From Nitrospinota bacterium (GTDB lineage: Bacteria; Nitrospinota_A; UBA7883; JADGGD01), in NCBI GenBank assembly GCA_015229165.1, contig JADGCD010000139.1:1-5726 (forward strand): a DNA stretch of 5,726 bases, given 5' to 3'. The notes beneath the pieces are model-generated. The model was not told the DNA's origin, searched no databases, and was given only the letters and a program-made list of their open reading frames with translations. Below are positions 1-5,221 of this stretch, piece after piece. The translations under genes and the position numbers were made by a program. Numbering within the stretch: position 1 is the stretch's first letter; each line of letters begins with the position of its first letter.

Positions 1-52
1 CGCAGGTGAACTCGTCCACCCGGATCACCTTCATCGGCACGGCCACGCACAT
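1..52 (-). CDS. hypC: HypC hydrogenase maturation chaperone, N-terminus only (cut by window edge)
   Basis: Read leftwards from the ATG at 52, the 17 visible codons give MCVAVPMKVIRVDEFTC. This matches the start of the HypC/HupF family, whose hallmark is a Met-Cys N-terminus followed by [LV]A[VI]P and a KV. The Cys at position 2 is the residue known in the family to contact HypD and the Fe(CN)2CO group, and it also contacts the hydrogenase large-subunit precursor. HypC acts in the cytoplasm as the carrier chaperone for the iron unit. The family is usually about 75-95 residues, so roughly four fifths of the gene lies outside the left edge. The start is supported by a GAGG ribosome binding site 9 nt upstream. 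It is the last visible gene of the pepA-hypA-hypB-hypF-hypC series, but unlike the others it is separated from its neighbour, by 137 nt of repeat DNA. The identification rests on a short stretch, but the motif is distinctive and the context fits. Confidence 0.9.
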   Translation of the reverse strand, partial: MCVAVPMKVIRVDEFTC

Positions 53-53
53 G

Positions 54-171
54 TTTGTTCGCCTCGCGTTGTCGCTTCGAGCCCGCCCTTCGGCGGGCGA
101 TCCTCGACAGGTTTTGTTCGCCCCACGTTGTCGCTTCGCGCGCTCTCTTCGGAGCGCAGTCCTCGCCAGGT
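54..171. repeat. Two tandem copies of a 59-bp palindromic intergenic unit
   Basis: Copies lie at 54-112 and 113-171 and align without gaps at an offset of 59, with 48 of 59 positions identical. The conserved blocks are TTTGTTCG, GTTGTCGCTTCG, CTTCGG and TCCTCG with CAGGTT at the end. Each copy contains a hairpin: 81-87 with 92-98 (loop CTTC), and 140-146 with 151-157 (same loop). Two of the seven pairs are changed on both sides: C83-G96 becomes G142-C155, and G85-C94 becomes T144-A153. A third, C87-G92, becomes T146-G151, a wobble only if the plus strand is the RNA. Thus six of the eleven differences are paired double changes or lie at stem positions where pairing is retained. The left copy can also form an outer TGTCG/CGACA stem (70-74 with 105-109), which has one mismatch in the right copy. 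The unit length is not a multiple of three and no gene is read through it. It resembles REP-type or minisatellite-like intergenic repeats; the family itself is not identified. Confidence 0.85.
62..65 (-). promoter_or_regulatory. Ribosome binding site of hypC, inside a repeat copy
   Basis: On the minus strand the sequence reads GAGGCGAACAAAC then ATG. GAGG is a good Shine-Dalgarno core with a 9-nt spacer, and it decides the hypC start. It lies inside the left copy of the 59-bp tandem repeat. The other copy has GTGGGGCGAACAAA at the same place. Confidence 0.7.
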
Positions 172-192
172 TAAGGGGTCACACTCCCCTTA
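172..192 (-). other. Small hairpin on the hypF stop codon
   Basis: TAAGGGG at 172-178 and CCCCTTA at 186-192 form a perfect 7-bp stem with a 7-nt loop. On the transcribed minus strand the stem begins with the TAA stop codon of hypF itself (192-190). No run of T follows on the minus strand, so it is not a standard intrinsic terminator. It could be an intercistronic mRNA-stabilising stem or the edge of the adjoining repeat array. The structure is seen; its role is inferred. Confidence 0.55.
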
Positions 193-2484
193 TGCCCCGA
201 CACCCGACAAGTGAAGGCGGGCGGCTACGAGCGCCTGCCCCAAGGCGATCCCCCCGTCGTTGGGGGGAACCCGCGAATGCCGACAGATTGATGGTATCCC
301 ATCGGCGGCCAGACGGGAAGCGAGCGCATCGGAGAGCCGCCGGTTCTGGAAGACCCCGCCGGTCAGGCCGACCGCTTCGTCGACGCGAAGCCGCGCAACC
401 ATTCGGGCCGCCCCGTCGATGAGGGTGGCGTGGAACCGGGCCGCCACCGTCGCCGGGGAGGCGCCGTCCAACAGGTCGGCCACCAGCGCCCGGTAGGCGT
501 CGTCGAGCGAAAGGGTGGCGACCGCTCCGTCGTCGATGCGAACCGGGTAGGGGGGGGAGTCCCCCTCGGCGCAGGCCATCTCCAGCGTCAGGGCCGCATG
601 CCCCTCGTACCCCGCCACCGGGCAGAGCCCCGTCAGGGCGGCCACCGCGTCGAAGTGGCGACCCGCGCCGGAGGAGCGGGGGGTGTTGATCCGGGCGCGG
701 CTCATCTGGAGGACCATGCGCTTCCGGTCGGCGTCGAGGCCGTTCAGGAACGGCAACGGAGGAAGAGCGTCGCCGAACAGCTCGTCCAGCAGGGCCAGGG
801 CGATTCGCCACGGCTCCCGGATGGCCGCCTCGCCGCCGGGGAGGGGTAGCGACGTCGTCGTCCCCACCCGTCGCCACGTCGCCCCTGCGATCCGCAAGAA
901 TTCCCCCCCCCAGACGGCGCCGTCGTCGCCGTAGCCGGTGCCGTCGAACGCCACCGCCAGTAGCGGCCCGTTGATCCCCCGCTCGGCGATCAGAGAAAAG
1001 GCGTGCGCGGCGTGATGCTGGACGCCGTAGACCGAAACCCCCTGCTGTCGCCACAGGTCGGCGTAACGGGTGGAGAGGTAGGCCGGATGGAGATCGCAGC
1101 CGACGGCGTCGACCCGGTCGATGTCGAGAAAGCGCATCAGCCGCTCGATTCCGGCCACATAGGCGTCGTAGACCGGGGCGTATTTCAGGTCGCCGCCGTG
1201 CGGGCCGAGGTAGGCGAACCGCCCCTTGATGAGGCAGAAGGTGTTCTTCATCTCGCCGCCGACTCCCAGCGTCGTCGGGTAGTCCCGGTCGAGCAGGATC
1301 GGGGTGGGGGCGTACCCCCGCGACCGGCGCAGAACCACCGGCCCGTGGGCCATGATCCGCTCGATGGAGTCGTCGGCCCGGGTCTCGATGGGGCGGTCGT
1401 GGGTCAGATAGGCGTCGGCGATCCCCCGCAGGCTTTCGCGGGCGTCCTCCTCCTCGTAGACGATCGGCTCGTCGGCCCGGTTGCCGCTGGTCATCACCAG
1501 CGCGTCGAACCCCCCGTCGGCGAAGAGGAGGTGGTGCAACGGTGTGTAGGGGAGCATGACCCCCAACAGCCGGTTCCCCGGCGCAACAGAGGGCCAGAGG
1601 GTTTCGTCCCGTTTCGGCAGCAGAACGATGGGGCGGGCGACCGAGCCGAGGAGCGCAAGGGAGGGCTGGTCGGTCGTGACCAGCCGGTTAAGGGTCGCCT
1701 GATCGCGGAGCATCAGGGCGAACGGTTTCCCCCCCCGTTCCTTCAACTGGCGCAGCCGCTCCACCGCGCCGGGCGCCGCCGGGTCGCAGGCCAGATGGTA
1801 GCCGCCGATCCCCTTGATCGCCACGATCTCCCCCGCCTTGAGCCGGGTCACCGTCTCGGCCAATGGATCGGCGGCGAGCGGGGTGAAGGCCGCGTCCCGA
1901 AAGGTCAGCGTCGGGCCGCAGGCGGCGCACGCCACCGGTTCGGCGTGAAAGCGCCGGTTCGTCGGATCGGTATATTCGGCGAGGCACCTTTCGCAGAGCG
2001 GGAAGCGCCGCATCGTGGTGTTGGGGCGGTCGTAGGGGAGCGCGGTGATGAGGGTGTAGCGGGGGCCGCAGTTGACGCAGGTGATGAAGGGATACCGGTA
2101 GCGCCGGTCGGCCGGGTCGAACAGCTCCCGCAGGCAGTCGGGGCAGACGTCGGCGTCAGGCGGGATCAGCGCCGTCCGCGCCCCGTCGTGGGCCGACGGG
2201 CGGATGGCGAACCCGGCGGTCCCGAGCATGTTCAGAGGGGTCGCCGTCACCGACAGGATATGGGCCAGCGGGGGCGCAAGCTCCGTCAGGTCGCGGATGA
2301 AGGCGTCGACGGCGTCCTCCTCCCCCTCGGCCTCGATGGTGACCCCCGCCGGGTCGTTGCGGACGAAGCCGGTGAGGTCGCGGACCAAGGCGCGCCGGGC
2401 GACGAAGGGGCGAAAGCCGACCCCTTGCACGACGCCGGTGACGACGATGCGACGGCGGACCGGGGTCGGGTCGCAACAGGACAT
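190..2484 (-). CDS. hypF: HypF carbamoyltransferase for [NiFe]-hydrogenase maturation
   Basis: HypF converts carbamoyl phosphate and ATP to carbamoyl-AMP and passes the carbamoyl group to the C-terminal Cys of HypE, which then makes the cyanide ligands of the active-site iron. It is cytoplasmic. The 764-residue product is full length for the family (about 750) and shows all domains in order. The acylphosphatase domain has VVQGVGFRPFV at about 18-28. The zinc-finger region has four CxxC pairs at C114/C117, C136/C139, C164/C167 and C186/C189. The YrdC/Sua5-like domain covers about 205-395, with KGIGGYHLACD (224-234), TSGN (332-335) and RRSRGYAP (386-393). The Kae1-like transferase domain has VQHHAAHA (488-495), FDGTGYGDDG (513-522), LTGGVFQN (707-714) and PNDGGIALGQ (741-750). 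The start is 3 nt after the hypB stop. It lacks a clear Shine-Dalgarno sequence (CTAGGCC before ATG), so translation is probably coupled to hypB. Three homopolymer runs of 8-9 G/C lie inside the gene, yet the frame is intact. Confidence 0.98.
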   Translation of the reverse strand: MSCCDPTPVRRRIVVTGVVQGVGFRPFVARRALVRDLTGFVRNDPAGVTIEAEGEEDAVDAFIRDLTELAPPLAHILSVTATPLNMLGTAGFAIRPSAHDGARTALIPPDADVCPDCLRELFDPADRRYRYPFITCVNCGPRYTLITALPYDRPNTTMRRFPLCERCLAEYTDPTNRRFHAEPVACAACGPTLTFRDAAFTPLAADPLAETVTRLKAGEIVAIKGIGGYHLACDPAAPGAVERLRQLKERGGKPFALMLRDQATLNRLVTTDQPSLALLGSVARPIVLLPKRDETLWPSVAPGNRLLGVMLPYTPLHHLLFADGGFDALVMTSGNRADEPIVYEEEDARESLRGIADAYLTHDRPIETRADDSIERIMAHGPVVLRRSRGYAPTPILLDRDYPTTLGVGGEMKNTFCLIKGRFAYLGPHGGDLKYAPVYDAYVAGIERLMRFLDIDRVDAVGCDLHPAYLSTRYADLWRQQGVSVYGVQHHAAHAFSLIAERGINGPLLAVAFDGTGYGDDGAVWGGEFLRIAGATWRRVGTTTSLPLPGGEAAIREPWRIALALLDELFGDALPPLPFLNGLDADRKRMVLQMSRARINTPRSSGAGRHFDAVAALTGLCPVAGYEGHAALTLEMACAEGDSPPYPVRIDDGAVATLSLDDAYRALVADLLDGASPATVAARFHATLIDGAARMVARLRVDEAVGLTGGVFQNRRLSDALASRLAADGIPSICRHSRVPPNDGGIALGQALVAARLHLSGVGA

Positions 2485-2487
2485 GGC

Positions 2488-3138
2488 CTAGCGCCGCAAG
2501 GCCGCCAGCCAGTCGTACCACTGCGCCAGCCCCTCCCCCGACTTCACCGAGAGGCGAAACGGGACCAGCGCCGGATTGACCGACCGGGCGCACGCCATGG
2601 CCGCGTCGGCGTCGAAGTCGAGGTGGGGCAGGAGGTCGGTCTTGGTCAGGACCACCGCCGACGAGACCCGGAACATCTTCGGATACTTCACCGGCTTGTC
2701 CTCCCCCTCGGTGGTCGACATGACCACCACCTTCATCGCCTCCCCCAGGTCGTACCCGGCGGGGCAGACCAGGTTGCCGACGTTTTCGATGAAGAGAAAG
2801 TCGAGCCCGTGAAGGTCGACCTCCGGCAGGGCGGTCTCCACCATCGACGCGTCAAGGTGACAAGCCGACAATGTGTTGATCTGCACCACCGGGGCGCCGG
2901 TGGCGGCGATCCGTTCGGCGTCGTTGGCGGTCCGCTGGTCCCCTTCGATCACCCCCATCCGGAAGCGTTCTTTCAGGTCGGTGAGGGTCTTCACCAGCAG
3001 CGCCGTCTTCCCCGCGCCGGGGGAGGAGACCAGATTGAGAACCGTCACCCCGGCCTTGGCGAAGGTTTGGCGCAGCCGGGCGGCGATCTCGTCGTTCTTG
3101 GCGAGGACGTTCTTCTTCACTTCAATGATCTTCGGCAT
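2488..3138 (-). CDS. hypB: HypB GTPase for nickel insertion into hydrogenase
   Basis: HypB is a GTPase of the SIMIBI class which, with HypA, drives nickel delivery to the hydrogenase large-subunit precursor in the cytoplasm. The 216-residue product has the P-loop SPGAGKT (39-45), EGDQRT (65-70), and the metal-site residues C93-H94 in SACHLDA and C125 in NLVCPAGYD. It also has a G4-type motif TKTD (165-168) in place of the more usual NKxD. It is the short form: there is no His-rich nickel-storage stretch and no N-terminal CxxCGC site as in E. coli HypB, so only the G-domain metal site is available. I chose ATG at 3138 because MPKIIEVKKNVLAKND matches where short HypB proteins begin and GGAAG lies 6 nt upstream. 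An upstream ATG at 3246 would add 36 residues that look like a shadow of hypA. The gene overlaps the hypA end by 17 nt and stops 3 nt before hypF. Confidence 0.97.
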   Translation of the reverse strand: MPKIIEVKKNVLAKNDEIAARLRQTFAKAGVTVLNLVSSPGAGKTALLVKTLTDLKERFRMGVIEGDQRTANDAERIAATGAPVVQINTLSACHLDASMVETALPEVDLHGLDFLFIENVGNLVCPAGYDLGEAMKVVVMSTTEGEDKPVKYPKMFRVSSAVVLTKTDLLPHLDFDADAAMACARSVNPALVPFRLSVKSGEGLAQWYDWLAALRR

Positions 3139-3478
3139 CGTCCACTTCCATTTCGGTGACGGCCAGCTCCTCCCCGGCGGTAAGCTGGGTCTCCAGCGAG
3201 CCGCAGGCGGGGCAGACGAAGATATGATAGTCGGGGGCGAACGCATGGCCGCAGGCGCGGCACCGGGCCGCCGACGGGATGGCGACGAGCGTCAGTTCGC
3301 TCCCCTCGGCCAGCGAGCCTGCCGCCGCCTCGTCGTAGGCGAAGGCCAACGCCTCCGGCACGACGCCGGAAAGGGCTCCCACCTCCACCGTCACCCGGCG
3401 AACCCTTTCGGCCCCGTTGCGCCGGGCGTAGTCGGCCACGATGTCGACGACGGACAGGGCGATCGACATCTCGTGCAT
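3122..3478 (-). CDS. hypA: HypA nickel metallochaperone
   Basis: HypA binds nickel and hands it, with HypB, to the hydrogenase large subunit. The 118-residue product is of normal family length. It begins MHEMSIA, giving the invariant Met1-His2-Glu3 nickel site (His2 is the key ligand). A structural zinc site is made by C73/C76 and C89/C92 (CRAC and CPAC). The C-terminus is acidic (EVDDAEDH). The gene begins 8 nt after the pepA stop, and its last 17 nt overlap hypB. The bases just before the ATG read AACCTCCCCC on the coding strand, so there is no normal Shine-Dalgarno sequence at the usual distance. Translation is therefore probably coupled to the end of pepA; this is inference. Confidence 0.97.
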   Translation of the reverse strand: MHEMSIALSVVDIVADYARRNGAERVRRVTVEVGALSGVVPEALAFAYDEAAAGSLAEGSELTLVAIPSAARCRACGHAFAPDYHIFVCPACGSLETQLTAGEELAVTEMEVDDAEDH

Positions 3479-3486
3479 GGGGGAGG

Positions 3487-4983
3487 TTATCCCTTCACGC
3501 CGGTCCGGTCTTCGACGAAGCGCACCAGCGTCCGGACGCCGACGCCGACGCCCCCTTTGGTCAGGTAGCCCTTCACGCTGTCGGAGAAGGCGGTCCCGGC
3601 CACGTCGAGGTGGGCCCAAGTCTCCTTCCCCACGTGCTTTTTCAGGAAGGCGGCGGCGGTGATGGCGCCCCCCCAGCGAGAGCCGACGTTCTTGATGTCG
3701 GCGACGTCGGACTTGATGAACTCGTCGTACTCGGCCCACAGCGGCAGCCGCCAGAGCCGCTCGCCGGTCGCCTCGCCCGCGCCGGTCAACTGGGCGGCCA
3801 GGGTGTCGTCGTTGGCGAAGAGCCCGGAGCAAAGGTTCCCCAGCGCCACCATGCAGGCGCCGGTCAGGGTGGCGATGTCGACCACGCAGTCGGGGTGGTA
3901 GCGGGTGGCGTAGGCCAAGGCGTCGGAGAGGATCAGCCGCCCTTCGGCGTCGGTGTTGATGATCTCCATGGTGACGCCCGACAGCGACGTGGCCACGTCC
4001 CCCGGCTTGATGGCCGAGCCCCCCGGCATGTTCTCGGTGGAGGGGACCAGCGCGACGAGGTTGACCTTCAGGTTCAGGTCGGCGGCGGCCCGGATGGCGC
4101 CCATGACCCCGGCGCCCCCCGACATGTCCCCCTTCATCTCCTCCATGTTGGCGGCCGGTTTGATGGAGATGCCGCCGGTGTCAAAGGTGAGTCCCTTGCC
4201 CACCAGCACGATCGGCTTCTGCGATTTCGGGCCGTTCATCCATTCGAGGATGATGAACCGGGCGGGTTGGTGCGACCCTTGCGCCACGGCCATCAGCCCC
4301 CCCATCTTTTCTTTCTTTATCCCGTTGGGGTCGAGGACGGTGCATTTGATCTTCCGGGAACGAGCCATCTTCCGGGCCTCGTCGGCCAGGAACGAGGGGG
4401 TCGCCACGTTCCCCGGCAGGTTCACCAGATCGCGGGCCCAGCAGGCGGCTTCGGCCAGCGCGACCCCTTTCTTCACCCCGTGGCGGACCGCCGACTCGTC
4501 TCCTTCGGCCATGACCTGCGCCGTGGCGAGGCGGGGTTTCTTCGCGTCGGACTTGAACCGGTCGAAGGTGTAAGCGCCAAGGAGGATTCCCTCGACGGTT
4601 GCCTGGGCCGCTTCATCGACGCCGACCCCTTTGACTTTCAGGGTGGCGAAGTCGAGCGCCATCGACGCGGCGCCGCTCTTTTTCACCAGCCGGACGGCAT
4701 TGCCTGCGGCCCGGCGGAGGGTGTCGGCGTTGGCGCCGGTCTTGGCGCCCAGACCGACGAAGTGGACGACGGCGGCCCCAAGGGCGCCCTGGGTGTGGAC
4801 GGAGAGGCTCTGCCCGGCGGCGCCGGTGAAGGCTTCCGCCGACACGGCGCGGGAGAGGGCGCCTTTCAGGGTGGCGTCGAGTTTCTTGAGCGCGCCGGTG
4901 GCGGTCTCTTTGTCGAAGACTCCCAGAACGAGGGCGTCGGCCTTCACCCCGGCGGAGGGGGCGGTCGTGACGGTCACTTTCAT
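3487..4983 (-). CDS. pepA: Leucyl (cytosol-type) aminopeptidase, M17 family
   Basis: This is a two-metal aminopeptidase that removes N-terminal residues, leucine preferred, from peptides in the cytoplasm; the family forms hexamers. The 498-residue product is full length. The N-terminal, non-catalytic domain spans about 1-160, and the catalytic domain the rest. Metal ligands are visible and keep E. coli PepA spacing: K263 and D268 in VGKGLTFDTGG, D286 in MKGDMSGG, and D345 and E347 in the family signature NTDAEGRLILSDALAYA. The catalytic residues are K275 (SIKP) and R349. The start ATG has AGGAG 6 nt upstream, and an extended -10 promoter lies about 33 nt before it. It is the first gene of a close series leading into hypA. 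Some PepA proteins also bind DNA (XerCD recombination, carAB regulation), but nothing here shows that role. Nothing ties the enzyme to hydrogenase processing: the known C-terminal maturation proteases belong to the unrelated HyaD/HybD family. Confidence 0.97.
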   Translation of the reverse strand: MKVTVTTAPSAGVKADALVLGVFDKETATGALKKLDATLKGALSRAVSAEAFTGAAGQSLSVHTQGALGAAVVHFVGLGAKTGANADTLRRAAGNAVRLVKKSGAASMALDFATLKVKGVGVDEAAQATVEGILLGAYTFDRFKSDAKKPRLATAQVMAEGDESAVRHGVKKGVALAEAACWARDLVNLPGNVATPSFLADEARKMARSRKIKCTVLDPNGIKKEKMGGLMAVAQGSHQPARFIILEWMNGPKSQKPIVLVGKGLTFDTGGISIKPAANMEEMKGDMSGGAGVMGAIRAAADLNLKVNLVALVPSTENMPGGSAIKPGDVATSLSGVTMEIINTDAEGRLILSDALAYATRYHPDCVVDIATLTGACMVALGNLCSGLFANDDTLAAQLTGAGEATGERLWRLPLWAEYDEFIKSDVADIKNVGSRWGGAITAAAFLKKHVGKETWAHLDVAGTAFSDSVKGYLTKGGVGVGVRTLVRFVEDRTGVKG

Positions 4984-4989
4984 CGAACA

Positions 4990-4994
4990 CTCCT
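4990..4994 (-). promoter_or_regulatory. Ribosome binding site of pepA
   Basis: AGGAG on the minus strand lies 6 nt before the pepA ATG. It is the strongest ribosome binding site in the cluster, which fits pepA being the first gene of the operon. Confidence 0.8.
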
Positions 4995-5015
4995 GAGGGT
5001 AGCGGGTATCGGCCC

Positions 5016-5024
5016 AGTATAGCA
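5016..5024 (-). promoter_or_regulatory. Extended -10 promoter for pepA and probably the hyp operon
   Basis: The minus strand reads TGC-TATACT: a -10 hexamer with 5 of 6 consensus bases preceded by the TGn extension. No convincing -35 is present; the hexamer at 17-bp spacing is CAGATA. Transcription would begin near 5009, leaving a leader of about 26 nt before pepA. The TGC comes from the end of the palindromic element to the right, while TATACT lies just outside it. Confidence 0.55.
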
Positions 5025-5138
5025 GGGCGTGGAAAAACTATCTGCGTTGGCGCTGCGGTGTCGAAACTGCGAAGTACCCCCGGAACTGAATCCAAATCAA
5101 CTACCGGGGGCGCTCGATAACGTTTTTCCCCATCCTGC
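5022..5138. repeat. Palindromic intergenic element with terminal inverted repeats
   Basis: The left end, GCAGGGCGTGGAAAAAC (5022-5038), matches the reverse complement of the right end (5122-5138) at 14 of 17 positions. The interior continues the palindrome. GGAAAAAC pairs with GTTTTTCC (5031-5038 with 5122-5129), TATC with GATA (5039-5042 with 5116-5119), and GCG with CGC (5044-5046 with 5111-5113). Inside are two side stems: 5055-5059 with 5066-5070 (one G-U pair), and CCCCCGG with CCGGGGG (5077-5083 with 5104-5110). The whole can draw as a three-way junction. The ends resemble, from memory, a GTTTTTC...CCTGC palindrome scattered through intergenic regions of several proteobacteria; I could not check this. 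An 8-bp direct repeat GCAGGGCG also occurs at 5022-5029 and 5141-5148. No ORF belongs to it. It is best described as a MITE-like or REP-like non-autonomous repeat; a structured RNA is the alternative. Confidence 0.7.
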
Positions 5139-5147
5139 AGGCAGGGC

Positions 5148-5156
5148 GGGGGGGGG
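5148..5156. repeat. Homopolymer run of nine G in the divergent promoter region
   Basis: Nine consecutive G lie 17 bp upstream of the plus-strand -10 hexamer, covering the place where a -35 would sit. Similar runs occur inside coding sequence in this window, so it may be only a consequence of base composition. Confidence 0.9.
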
Positions 5157-5170
5157 ACTAGGCGCCCCTG

Positions 5171-5179
5171 TGTTACAAT
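5171..5179 (+). promoter_or_regulatory. Extended -10 promoter for the plus-strand lipoprotein gene
   Basis: TGT-TACAAT is a TGn extension followed by a -10 hexamer with 5 of 6 consensus bases. The -35 position is occupied by the G run, so recognition would depend on the extended -10 or on an activator. A start near 5186 would leave a leader of about 35 nt. Confidence 0.5.
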
Positions 5180-5206
5180 CCCCCTGTTTGGCCAACCGAT
5201 CACGAC

Positions 5207-5211
5207 CGGAG
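5207..5211 (+). promoter_or_regulatory. Ribosome binding site of the plus-strand lipoprotein gene
   Basis: CGGAG lies 10 nt before the ATG at 5222. It is moderate in strength and spacing but supports this start. Confidence 0.55.
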
Positions 5212-5221
5212 TCCCGATCCC

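Noticed and set aside
54..171. CRISPR array
   Set aside because: The two 59-bp units are directly adjacent with no spacers, and the variation lies inside a hairpin rather than between repeats.
6..422. 138-codon plus-strand frame across hypC, the repeat array and the hypF end
   Set aside because: It is antisense to hypC and hypF and uses the non-coding repeat as protein. No ribosome binding site or motif was seen.
179..1054. 291-codon minus-strand frame inside hypF
   Set aside because: It is out of frame with the HypF Kae1-like domain, and its Arg/Gly/Pro-rich product is typical of a frame shift of the same codons.
1003..3159. 718-codon open frame on the plus strand across hypF, hypB and part of hypA
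   Set aside because: It is antisense to three genes with complete family motifs. The product is Arg/Gly/Val/His rich without a recognisable domain, as expected from the complement of GC-rich codons.
3139..3246. Upstream ATG giving a 36-residue N-terminal extension of HypB
   Set aside because: The extension lies wholly within the hypA frame, shows no His-rich or CxxC nickel site, and the ATG at 3138 has a ribosome binding site and matches family starts.
3610..5022. 470-codon open frame on the plus strand over pepA
   Set aside because: It is a complement shadow of pepA with repetitive Gly/Val/Asp/His composition, no motif, and it runs into the pepA promoter.
5077..5127. Intrinsic terminator on the plus strand (GC stem followed by a T run at 5123-5127)
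   Set aside because: No plus-strand gene ends here, the loop is 20 nt, and 12 nt separate the stem from the T run. The T run is better explained as one arm of the outer palindrome stem.
5022..5148. GCAGGGCG at 5022-5029 and 5141-5148 as an 8-bp target-site duplication
   Set aside because: The left copy is itself part of the terminal inverted repeat, so the ends left between the two copies would not match each other. It was noted but not relied on.
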